Shown here: piece by piece, positions 1 through 5,272 of the stretch
Position numbering within the stretch: the stretch's first letter is position 1
Layout: each line of letters starts with the position of its first letter
Assembly (NCBI GenBank): GCA_019115685.1
Contig: DXDC01000102.1
Location: 1 to 5,272 of the forward strand
Source: Candidatus Agrococcus pullicola
GTDB taxonomy: Bacteria; Actinomycetota; Actinomycetes; Actinomycetales; Microbacteriaceae
Direction of reading: 5' to 3'
Length of the DNA: 5,272 nucleotides
The notes under the pieces: model-generated
What the model was told of the DNA's origin: nothing
Seen by the model: the letters and a program-made list of their open reading frames with translations, nothing else
Database searches by the model: none
Program-made: the position numbers and the translations under genes

Positions 1-168
1 CCCGCTCGCATCGTCCGATTCCGCGGAGGATGCAGCATCATCCGCGGCCTTGTTCGCCTTGCGACGGCCGAGCACGAACAGCAGTACGCCAAGCACCAGC
101 ACGAGGACCGCGATGAGAATGAACACCCATGTCGCGATCTCGGTTCCGGTCACGGGAAGAAGATCCAT
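1..168 (-). CDS. Small LPVTG-motif single-pass membrane protein, partial at left edge
   Basis: The gene starts at the ATG at 168-166 and stays open for 56 codons to the window edge, so its 3' end is missing. The protein begins MDLLPVTGTEIATWV: an LPXTG-type motif at residues 4-8, a strongly hydrophobic stretch at about 11-34, then RRK at 35-37 and an Ala/Asp/Ser-rich acidic tail at 38-56. LPXTG, hydrophobic helix and positive charges is the order of a sortase cell-wall sorting signal, but here it sits at the extreme N-terminus with no exported domain before it. An in-frame TAG lies four codons upstream of the ATG, so the protein cannot extend further on this sequence. No Shine-Dalgarno is visible; a TAGGCT -10-like element six bases before the ATG suggests a leaderless transcript. 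Either this is an orphan sorting-signal-like mini-protein, or the LPVTG is fortuitous in a small N-out, C-in membrane protein. The gene is well supported; its function is unknown. Confidence 0.72.
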   Translation of the reverse strand, partial: MDLLPVTGTEIATWVFILIAVLVLVLGVLLFVLGRRKANKAADDAASSAESDDASG

Positions 169-174
169 AGCCCC

Positions 175-180
175 AGCCTA
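175..180 (-). promoter_or_regulatory. Probable -10 element of a leaderless promoter for the LPVTG gene
   Basis: On the minus strand TAGGCT (TAnnnT-type -10) is followed by six bases, GGGGCT, and then the ATG. The A of the start codon therefore falls at the expected transcription start. This fits the missing ribosome binding site, and leaderless mRNAs are common in actinobacteria. No convincing -35 box is seen 16-18 bases upstream. Confidence 0.45.
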
Positions 181-241
181 ACCCTGAAACGCGATGGCGC
201 GCCTCCCGTGCAGGCGAGTTCACGTTTCGCGGGCCTGCCCG

Positions 242-2221
242 TTAGTCGTTCGTCGGGAGTTTCCGCTGCCACCAGCCCATGACGTGCTCGAACCGTTCCA
301 GTCGATGACGCGGTTGCCCTGACCGAGTCAGTTCGTGATCCTCGCCCGGGAAGACCAGCAGTTCAGCCTCCACATCGTTTCGTCGCAGTGCCATGTAGTA
401 CCGCTGCGCTTGCTCTAACGGGCAACGGAAGTCGAGCTCCGAGTGCACGACGAGCGTCGGCGTCTTCACCTGATCGACGACGGCCATCGGCGATTGCGCA
501 AGCGTGTGCTCCGGGTCGTAGCCCGTGTACTCCTCGCTGAAAAACGAACCGATGTCGCTCGTGCCGATGAAGGATGCGGGGTCGAGGTATCCGCGCTCGA
601 CAATCGCAGCCGAGAAGCGATGATCGTGCGCAATCGTCCACGCCGTCAAGTACCCGCCGTAAGATCCGCCCATGACTCCGAGTCGGTCTCGATCGAACTC
701 CGGGTGGGCATCCAGCGCACCGTCCACGAAGTCGAGAACATCTGTCAGATCGACAGTACCCATAGCCTCTTTGATCGCGACCGCGTGGTCACGGCCGTAG
801 CCGGCCGACCCGCGGGGATTGCACTGCAGCACCGCGTAACCGGAATCGACGGCCACCTGCGCCTCATCGAAAACGTGCACGCCGTACTGTGCGAACGGTC
901 CGCCGTGAATGTTCAACAGCACCGGGTGCGGACCCGGCCCTGCGGGAACCCACGCCCAGCCGTGGACCGTGCCGCCATCGCGAGTAGGGAACTCGTGTTC
1001 CACGGGAACGACGATGCCAGTGGCTTGCAGCTCAGCGCCGAAATCGGTCATGGGGTGCCAAGCGTTGCCGCTCACGGTGCCGAGCTCGGCAAATGATGTC
1101 GGGGTCTGTGCGACAGCGACGATCAGATCACCGGCACGAGCCGCGGCGAGCACCTCTTGATCGGAGTCGGTGAGCTGTTCTACCGCGTTGCGGCGTATCA
1201 AGACCAATTGGACCCGACCACGCGTACGACGCAGGGCTAGCACTCCCCCGTCCGTTGCGACCAAGTGCGAGCCGGGGTCGCCGAAGTCGAACGAGTTCGG
1301 ATCCGTCAGCAGCTTGGGCTCACCGTCATCGACAACGTAGACCGATGCGGACTTCGCCACGAAGTCGCGACCCCGCTCCCCCAGCTCGCCGGCAAGCATC
1401 CACAGTGCACCGTCCGCTTCGATGGCGTCACCGATCGAGAGGTTGGCAGTGGCCGGAACGATATCGGCGGGCTCCTGACCCGGTGCAGCCGGATCGATGA
1501 GGACCACTGAGGAGCGAAGATCGGAATCCCTGGTCTCGTGCCTGGCCGTGATCGCGAGAATCCCCCGCTCGGACCAGTTCGCAAGGCTGAAGCTGACTTC
1601 TCCTCGAGTCAATTGCACTGCCGTATCACGCTCGGACGGCTCTTCCTTCTGGCCGTCGGGCCGAGGTGTGGCTTCGACCTCGGGGGCAGCCGCGAACGAT
1701 GCGGCAAGGTTCACTTCCTGCAGGAAAATGTGGGCATCGGAGTCGTCGATGTATCCACGGCCGTTCGAAAGGTACTTGAGCGTGGTGATGTGTCTCGGCG
1801 ACTGCTGGTTCGGAGTGAGCCCTTCGACAGAATCTCCTCTCCCCTGGCGCGGAACGATCACCTGCAGTGCGAGATGCCTGCCGTCGGGGGAAAGCCTGTA
1901 CCCGGAAACTCCGTGCTTGACAAACGTCAGCTGCACCGCTTCCCCGCCGCTCAGGGGAAGTGCGAACACCTGCTGCTTGTCGTCGACCGATCGCAGGAAT
2001 AGCACCGTTTCCCCGTCCGAGGTCAAGGCAGGCGATGTGTCGTTGCTGCCGCGCGTGATGCGCGCTCGCGTGCCGTCATCCAGCGATACGCGCCAGAGCT
2101 GTCCGTGTTGCGCATTTGCCGCGATCGACGGATGCGACGCCGCAAGCACCGCGAAGCTTCCGTCCTGCGCAAGGGCGGGGCGAGATAGAGAGACGAGTTT
2201 TTCGATGTCCTGCGCGCGCAT
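242..2221 (-). CDS. S9 family serine peptidase (prolyl oligopeptidase / acylaminoacyl-peptidase type)
   Basis: This 659-residue protein has the normal two-domain plan of family S9: an N-terminal beta-propeller (about 1-400, with TolB/PD40-like blades around SLSRPALAQDG, TSPALTSDG and GYRLSPDG) that gates access for short peptides, and a C-terminal alpha/beta-hydrolase (about 405-655). The hydrolase carries the HGGP oxyanion motif (439-442), NPRGSAGYG (468-476), the nucleophile elbow GGSYGG with Ser520, GTSDIG (553-558), Asp597 in LDFRCP and His629 in GEDHE. The Asp-His spacing of 32 is typical of the family, so the triad is intact and the enzyme should be active. It has no signal peptide or membrane segment and is probably a cytoplasmic peptidase releasing N-terminal residues or dipeptides from oligopeptides. 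A Pro/Glu-rich linker at about 175-200 interrupts the propeller. The ATG overlaps the upstream SDR stop as TGATG and has no good Shine-Dalgarno, pointing to translational coupling. Exact specificity (acylaminoacyl, dipeptidyl or prolyl) cannot be read from sequence. Confidence 0.95.
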   Translation of the reverse strand: MRAQDIEKLVSLSRPALAQDGSFAVLAASHPSIAANAQHGQLWRVSLDDGTRARITRGSNDTSPALTSDGETVLFLRSVDDKQQVFALPLSGGEAVQLTFVKHGVSGYRLSPDGRHLALQVIVPRQGRGDSVEGLTPNQQSPRHITTLKYLSNGRGYIDDSDAHIFLQEVNLAASFAAAPEVEATPRPDGQKEEPSERDTAVQLTRGEVSFSLANWSERGILAITARHETRDSDLRSSVVLIDPAAPGQEPADIVPATANLSIGDAIEADGALWMLAGELGERGRDFVAKSASVYVVDDGEPKLLTDPNSFDFGDPGSHLVATDGGVLALRRTRGRVQLVLIRRNAVEQLTDSDQEVLAAARAGDLIVAVAQTPTSFAELGTVSGNAWHPMTDFGAELQATGIVVPVEHEFPTRDGGTVHGWAWVPAGPGPHPVLLNIHGGPFAQYGVHVFDEAQVAVDSGYAVLQCNPRGSAGYGRDHAVAIKEAMGTVDLTDVLDFVDGALDAHPEFDRDRLGVMGGSYGGYLTAWTIAHDHRFSAAIVERGYLDPASFIGTSDIGSFFSEEYTGYDPEHTLAQSPMAVVDQVKTPTLVVHSELDFRCPLEQAQRYYMALRRNDVEAELLVFPGEDHELTRSGQPRHRLERFEHVMGWWQRKLPTND

Positions 2222-2982
2222 CAGGCGGTGAACCCTGAGACGTCACCGGTGAGGCGCGTGTTGTCTGCCGGAACTGGCTCGACAGCAGCTTTGGCGACTT
2301 CGGCAGCGAACTCGGCGACATTGAAGAGTTTCCCTGCTGACTCTCGCCGGGCTTCGATCGCGCCGGGGCGAGCGCGCTCGAGCAGCGTGGCCGTGATGGT
2401 GCCCTCGATCATGTCTCCAGAGACGACGACGAACTCGATGCCTTGCTCCGTCAGCTGCGGGATCATCTCACGAAGAGCATCCTCGCCCGCGCGCTTCGAC
2501 AGCGCGACCTGCTCGTACTCGGGCATCGTCGGAGTGGTCTTGATGAAGTGGGCCTGGTGGCTGGTCACGAACACGACGCGTCCGCCCGCTCTGAGTACGG
2601 GGAGAGCTGCTGAGAGTAGCTCGACCTGAGCATCCCTGTTCAAACGCATGGCGTAGTCCTCGCCCATGCTCGCTTCCATACCGCCGGACGCATTCATGAC
2701 GAGGATGTCGATCCCTCCGAACGTCGACTTCGCTTCGGAGAACAGCTTCTGCAGGCTGTCGGGGTCGGTGAGATCCGCCTGCACCGTAAGGGCTTCGACT
2801 CCTCGCTCTCGCGCAGCTGCCGCAACTTTCTCAGCCCGGGGCGCCTTCTGCCGGTAGTTGATGACGACGTTCGCGCCGGCAGCGGCAAACTGCAGGACGG
2901 TGTCGGCGCCGATACCGCGGCTGGAGCCGGTGACGAGTGCGGTCTTGCCGACGAGAGAGCCGGCCTCCAAAACGTTGTTCAC
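2221..2982 (-). CDS. SDR family oxidoreductase (atypical active site)
   Basis: This is a 253-residue Rossmann-fold short-chain dehydrogenase/reductase. It shows the nucleotide-binding TGSSRGIG (18-25), NYR after beta-2 (42-44, suggesting NADP(H)), the Asp-Leu of the adenine pocket (70-71), NASGG in place of NNAG (97-101), Asn115 and the catalytic-type Ser141. The canonical YxxxK is not intact. The SKRAGE lysine (Lys163) aligns with the catalytic Lys, but the residue four before it is Val159, and the nearest Tyr is Tyr156. I therefore trust the fold and cofactor binding more than any particular reaction, and the substrate is unknown. I chose the GTG at 2982-2980 because AAAGGA lies seven bases upstream and homology-like sequence starts soon after. 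An in-frame ATG at 3054 would add 24 residues without SDR character and lies upstream of the likely promoter. The TGA stop shares its A with the S9 peptidase ATG, so the two genes are coupled. Confidence 0.9.
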   Translation of the reverse strand: MNNVLEAGSLVGKTALVTGSSRGIGADTVLQFAAAGANVVINYRQKAPRAEKVAAAARERGVEALTVQADLTDPDSLQKLFSEAKSTFGGIDILVMNASGGMEASMGEDYAMRLNRDAQVELLSAALPVLRAGGRVVFVTSHQAHFIKTTPTMPEYEQVALSKRAGEDALREMIPQLTEQGIEFVVVSGDMIEGTITATLLERARPGAIEARRESAGKLFNVAEFAAEVAKAAVEPVPADNTRLTGDVSGFTA

Positions 2983-2989
2983 GAGCGAG

Positions 2990-2995
2990 TCCTTT
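2990..2995 (-). promoter_or_regulatory. Shine-Dalgarno fixing the SDR start at GTG 2982
   Basis: AAAGGA on the minus strand lies seven bases before the GTG at 2982-2980. No comparable site precedes the longer in-frame ATG at 3054. This site decides the start codon. Confidence 0.7.
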
Positions 2996-3007
2996 CTGCT
3001 GCTATCG

Positions 3008-3013
3008 ACCCTA
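3008..3013 (-). promoter_or_regulatory. Candidate -10 element for the SDR/S9 peptidase operon
   Basis: TAGGGT on the minus strand matches the TAnnnT pattern and would place transcription start near 3001, just upstream of the AAAGGA site. No clear -35 box is seen. The site is consistent with the GTG start at 2982 and with a divergent arrangement against the NfeD gene, but it rests on a single short match. Confidence 0.3.
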
Positions 3014-3074
3014 ACGGCTTCGGTAGCTTCCGCGAGAATTCCAAGGGTGCACACTCAGGCGCGGTGCAGCACAA

Positions 3075-3080
3075 TAGACT
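3075..3080 (+). promoter_or_regulatory. Candidate -10 element for the NfeD/SPFH operon
   Basis: TAGACT matches four of six positions of the TATAAT consensus and keeps its TA...T core. It would place transcription start near 3087, giving a leader of about 18 bases that contains the AAGGAG ribosome binding site at 3095-3100. The following bases GGGG are shared with the candidate promoter at 175-180 (TAGGCT then GGGG). No recognisable -35 box is present. Confidence 0.45.
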
Positions 3081-3104
3081 GGGGGAAGAAATCTAAGGAG
3101 AAGA

Positions 3105-3563
3105 ATGGACTTCTGGTCGTGGGCGTGGGTTGTGTGGCTCGTTGTTGCCCTGATTTTCTTCATTATCGAGATGCTCACACTCGAGTTCACCTTCCTCATG
3201 CTCGGGCTCGGCTCGGTGGTGGGCCTCGTCGCTTCACTCACGGGTCTACCGTTCTGGGCGCAGATCATCATCGCCGGAGCCGCCGCAGTGCTCCTGCTCG
3301 TACTCGTGAGACCCATGCTGCTGTCTCGATTGCACTCGACGGGAGACCCCGTCAAACTGAACGTTTCCGGGCTCGTCGGCCTGCAAGGCGAAGTGACGAA
3401 ACCGTTCTCGCGGGGCCGCGGACGCGTCGAACTCTCGAACGGCGACGTCTGGACAGCCATCCTCTCGCCCTCCGCACCTCAGCGCGACCCAGATGTAGGC
3501 GAACGCATCGTCGTTACTTCAATAGAAGGCGCGACCGCCATCGTCATACCGGCTCAGCGGTAA
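3105..3563 (+). CDS. NfeD-like membrane protein (short form)
   Basis: This 152-residue protein has the layout of the short NfeD family, without the N-terminal ClpP-like protease domain of the long forms. Hydrophobic segments lie at about 7-24, 28-47 and 51-73. A hydrophilic C-terminal domain (about 80-150) has the family's OB-fold signatures: VGLQGEV at 91-97 and the strand pattern GRVELSNGDVWTA at 106-118. Short NfeD proteins pair with SPFH proteins, where the OB-fold is thought to face the cytoplasm and help organise the SPFH assembly. That pairing is met here: the SPFH gene begins 35 bases downstream on the same strand, with its own ribosome binding site and no terminator between. AAGGAG four bases before the ATG supports this start. 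The OB-fold is complete and nothing appears truncated. The family is confidently assigned, while the specific cellular role is inferred from the neighbour. Confidence 0.9.
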   Translation: MDFWSWAWVVWLVVALIFFIIEMLTLEFTFLMLGLGSVVGLVASLTGLPFWAQIIIAGAAAVLLLVLVRPMLLSRLHSTGDPVKLNVSGLVGLQGEVTKPFSRGRGRVELSNGDVWTAILSPSAPQRDPDVGERIVVTSIEGATAIVIPAQR

Positions 3564-3598
3564 CACCGCTGTAAGACCCCAACCGAAAGGAACAGACA

Positions 3599-4900
3599 AT
3601 GAACGATCCGGGATCCTTCTTCGGATTCGCGATTGGTGGAATCCTCCTACTGCTTTTCGTCATCTTCATATTGGTGACGATTTTCCGGTCGATTCGCATC
3701 GTGAAGCAGGGATACACGGGAATCGTCGAGCGGTTTGGCCGATTCCACAAAGTTCTGGAACCGGGGCTGAACTTCCTGGTCCCGTTCATCGACCGCGAAG
3801 CTTACTCGATCGACATGCGTGAGCAGGTACGTTCCTTCCCTCCGCAGCCCGTTATTACGGAAGACAACCTGGTGGTGTCGATTGACACGGTCGTGTACTT
3901 CCAGGTGACGGAGCCGCGCTCGGCAACCTACGAGATCGCGAACTACTTGGCAGCGGTCGAGCAGCTCACGACAACGACGCTGCGTAACGTCGTCGGTGGC
4001 ATGAACCTCGAAGAGGCGCTGACCAGCCGTGACACGATCAACAGTCGCCTGCGAGGTGAACTCGACCAGGCCACCGGCAAGTGGGGTCTGCGTGTCAGCC
4101 GTGTTGAGCTGAAGGCCATTGATCCGCCCGTCTCCATCCAGGACTCGATGGAGAAGCAGATGCGCGCCGAGCGTGACCGTCGTGCCGCGATCCTGACGGC
4201 GGAGGGTTCGAAGCAGTCGCAGATCCTCGAAGCCGAGGGTCTCCGCCAGTCAGAGATCCTCCGAGCAGAGGGTGAAGCCAAGGCCCAGGTGCTCCGAGCG
4301 AAGGGTGACGCCGAGGCCCAGATCCTCCTTGCGAAGGGTGAATCCGAAGCTATCGAGCGCGTGTTCGAAGCGATTCACGCCGGTGACGCAGATAACAAAC
4401 TGCTCGCCTACCAGTACCTGCAGACGCTCCCCAAGCTTGCAGAGGGCGAGTCGAACAAGCTGTGGATCATTCCCAGCGAACTCACCGATGCGCTCGGCGA
4501 AATCGGCAAGGGCTTCTTCGAAGGCAAGGCGCAGACGCCATACCAGCGTACGCGCGTCGACCGTGAGAAGAGTGAAGAGGACAAGTCGATTCTCGATGAG
4601 ACCTTCTCCCCCGACACTGTCAAGGACGTCGAGGTGCCCTCCATCGCGGAGACGCTCGCATCCAGCGGCATCGACCCGAAGGATGCAGGTCAGGACCAGA
4701 CGATCAGCAGCAGCACGTCGCTCGCCGACGAGACACCCGATGCCGGATACGACGCAGCGGTGCAGACCGTTCGCGAAGAGTTGCCCTCGCGCGACCCGCA
4801 GGCGGCTAGCGAGCAGGTGACCGGCGAGGCGATTCCGACGGAGGAAGAGCTGCAAGCCGGACCCTATCCCGAGACCGACGCTGACGGAGAGCAGCGCTAG
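3599..4900 (+). CDS. SPFH/Band 7 (stomatin/paraslipin-like) protein with acidic C-terminal extension
   Basis: This 433-residue membrane-anchored scaffold protein has an N-terminal hydrophobic helix (about 7-29) and a Band 7 domain (about 33-190). The Band 7 domain includes the typical VKQGYTGIVERFG (35-47), LEPGLNFLVPFID (53-65), DMREQ (72-76) and the ending RVELKAIDPP (168-177). A coiled-coil follows, built from five exact-length 11-residue repeats (198-252), then the conserved paraslipin block LPKLAEGESNKLWIIPSEL (277-295). From about 308 to the end the chain is low-complexity and acidic (about 31 Asp/Glu against 11 Lys/Arg), probably disordered, and reaches well beyond the conserved core. 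Proteins of this class (QmcA/SLP-2-like) oligomerise into membrane cages or microdomains and modulate membrane proteases and lipid order. GAAAGGA seven bases before the ATG supports the start. The gene follows the NfeD gene by 35 bases, the standard NfeD-SPFH partnership, and a strong hairpin ends the unit. HflK/HflC is less likely, because the NfeD partner and the LWIIPSEL block favour paraslipin. Confidence 0.95.
   Translation: MNDPGSFFGFAIGGILLLLFVIFILVTIFRSIRIVKQGYTGIVERFGRFHKVLEPGLNFLVPFIDREAYSIDMREQVRSFPPQPVITEDNLVVSIDTVVYFQVTEPRSATYEIANYLAAVEQLTTTTLRNVVGGMNLEEALTSRDTINSRLRGELDQATGKWGLRVSRVELKAIDPPVSIQDSMEKQMRAERDRRAAILTAEGSKQSQILEAEGLRQSEILRAEGEAKAQVLRAKGDAEAQILLAKGESEAIERVFEAIHAGDADNKLLAYQYLQTLPKLAEGESNKLWIIPSELTDALGEIGKGFFEGKAQTPYQRTRVDREKSEEDKSILDETFSPDTVKDVEVPSIAETLASSGIDPKDAGQDQTISSSTSLADETPDAGYDAAVQTVREELPSRDPQAASEQVTGEAIPTEEELQAGPYPETDADGEQR
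4190..4354 (+). repeat. Five in-frame 33-bp (11-residue) tandem repeats in the SPFH coiled-coil
   Basis: Units start at 4190, 4223, 4256, 4289 and 4322, with no insertion or deletion between them. The protein consensus is [IV]L-x-A-[EK]-G-x-x-x-[SA]-[QE/I], with Gly at residues 203, 214, 225, 236 and 247. At the DNA level most units begin ATCCT and share GAGGGT or AAGGGT at the same offset, but they have diverged in between. An 11-residue (hendecad) period suggests a gently right-handed or straight coiled-coil. Confidence 0.9.
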
Positions 4901-4916
4901 GTCGTTCGAACGCCGA

Positions 4917-4945
4917 GAGGGCCCCACGCACAGCGTGGGGCCCTC
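4917..4945 (+). terminator. Perfect 13-bp hairpin, intrinsic terminator of the NfeD/SPFH operon
   Basis: GAGGGCCCCACGC and its exact reverse complement are separated by the three-base loop ACA, starting 16 bases after the SPFH stop codon. The stem is very GC-rich, and no T-tract follows (the next bases are AGCGGT). That is common for actinobacterial terminators. The hairpin lies between two genes on the same strand, so it could also reduce rather than fully stop read-through into the phosphodiesterase gene. Confidence 0.85.
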
Positions 4946-4981
4946 AGCGGTACCGGATCGGGCCCGCTGCCGTTACGGCGG

Positions 4982-4986
4982 GGAGG
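4982..4986 (+). promoter_or_regulatory. Shine-Dalgarno fixing the GDPD start at GTG 4995
   Basis: GGAGG, within GGGAGGGAGA, lies eight bases before the GTG at 4995-4997. This is the strongest ribosome binding site in the window and selects the GTG over the later in-frame ATG, which lies inside the catalytic core. No clear promoter is visible in the 49 bases between the hairpin and the GTG. Confidence 0.75.
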
Positions 4987-4994
4987 GAGACATC

Positions 4995-5272
4995 GTGACT
5001 TCGGGAGACTTTTTCACCCCCGACGCTCCGCGCGTCCTGGCGCACAGAGGGTTCGCACTGGATGCACCCGAGAACACCATGCTGGCGTTCGCCGCAGCGA
5101 TCAACGAGGGCGCCGAGTACGTGGAAACGGACGTACACGCTACAGCGGATGGCGTCGCGGTCGTCGCTCACGACCCTACGCTCGAGCGCACCGCGGGCCG
5201 TCCTGAGCGCATCGATTCACTTCTCTGGCACGAACTTGAGAATATTCCGCTGGGGAACGACCAAACGGTGCC
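4995..5272 (+). CDS. Glycerophosphodiester phosphodiesterase (GDPD family), partial at right edge
   Basis: The first 92 codons of a TIM-barrel GDPD are present and the rest lies beyond the window. These enzymes hydrolyse glycerophosphodiesters such as glycerophosphocholine to glycerol-3-phosphate and an alcohol, feeding phospholipid turnover. The visible N-terminus carries the family's active-site set: AHRG with His17-Arg18, the PENT motif (25-28), the metal ligands Glu44 and Asp46 in the strand YVETDV, and the catalytic-type His59 in AHDPTLERT. The protein starts with no signal peptide or membrane helix, so a cytoplasmic UgpQ-like enzyme is more likely than a secreted GlpQ. GTG at 4995 is chosen because GGAGG precedes it by eight bases and the barrel begins about 12 residues later. 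It follows the SPFH gene on the same strand but is separated by a strong hairpin, so it is probably its own transcription unit. The substrate cannot be resolved from this fragment. Confidence 0.93.
   Translation, partial: MTSGDFFTPDAPRVLAHRGFALDAPENTMLAFAAAINEGAEYVETDVHATADGVAVVAHDPTLERTAGRPERIDSLLWHELENIPLGNDQTV

Noticed and set aside
38..223. 61-residue minus-strand open frame in another frame
   Set aside because: It overlaps the LPVTG gene in a different frame, is Arg-rich without hydrophobic or motif structure, and would cross the likely leaderless promoter.
210..238. Possible hairpin after the S9 peptidase stop (GCAGGC ... GCCTGC)
   Set aside because: It has only a 6-bp stem with a 17-base loop and no T-tract, too weak to call a terminator.
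443..2231. Long open frames on the plus strand (up to 244 residues) opposite the S9 peptidase
   Set aside because: They have no recognisable domain, they are Arg/Ser-rich as expected of out-of-frame translation of GC-rich DNA, and the opposite strand encodes a complete peptidase with an intact catalytic triad.
2983..3054. Longer SDR start at the ATG at 3054
   Set aside because: The extra 24 residues lack SDR character and no ribosome binding site precedes the ATG. The GTG at 2982 has AAAGGA at good spacing and lies downstream of the likely promoter.
4190..4354. Regular 33-bp repeats as a CRISPR-like array
   Set aside because: The units are contiguous without spacers, in frame, diverged at the DNA level and conserved at the protein level, so they are coding repeats.
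4250..4927. 225-residue open frame antisense to the SPFH gene, with apparent repeats
   Set aside because: Its repeats simply mirror the 33-bp repeats of the SPFH coiled-coil, and it runs through the terminator hairpin. It is a shadow of the real gene.

Overview
The window looks like the chromosome of a high-GC actinobacterium. Microbacteriaceae (Leucobacter/Microbacterium-like) is my best inference, from codon use, the TAGRCT-type -10 elements, a GC-rich terminator without a T-tract, and the gene families present. No mobile element, CRISPR array, tRNA or rRNA was seen.

Layout. On the minus strand, reading right to left, an SDR-family oxidoreductase (2982-2221) is followed directly by a full-length S9 serine peptidase of the prolyl-oligopeptidase/acylaminoacyl-peptidase type (2221-242). 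The two share one base (TGATG) and are almost certainly a translationally coupled operon. After a 73-bp gap comes a small minus-strand gene (168 to beyond position 1). It opens with an LPVTG motif, then a membrane helix, then RRK and an Ala/Asp/Ser-rich tail, and appears to be read from a leaderless promoter.

On the plus strand, divergent from the SDR gene, lies a two-gene membrane operon: a short NfeD-like protein (3105-3563) and a paraslipin-type SPFH/Band 7 protein (3599-4900). The SPFH protein has five perfectly phased 11-residue repeats and a long acidic C-terminal tail. A perfect 13-bp hairpin (4917-4945) closes the operon. A glycerophosphodiester phosphodiesterase gene then starts at 4995 and runs off the right edge.

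How they work together. NfeD and SPFH proteins are established partners that assemble membrane microdomain or quality-control scaffolds. The SDR/peptidase pair shares a divergent intergenic region with them, but no functional link is visible. I found no clear novel multi-gene system. The items most worth a second look are the stand-alone LPXTG-like mini-protein, the SDR whose catalytic Tyr is displaced, and the repeat and tail architecture of the SPFH protein.
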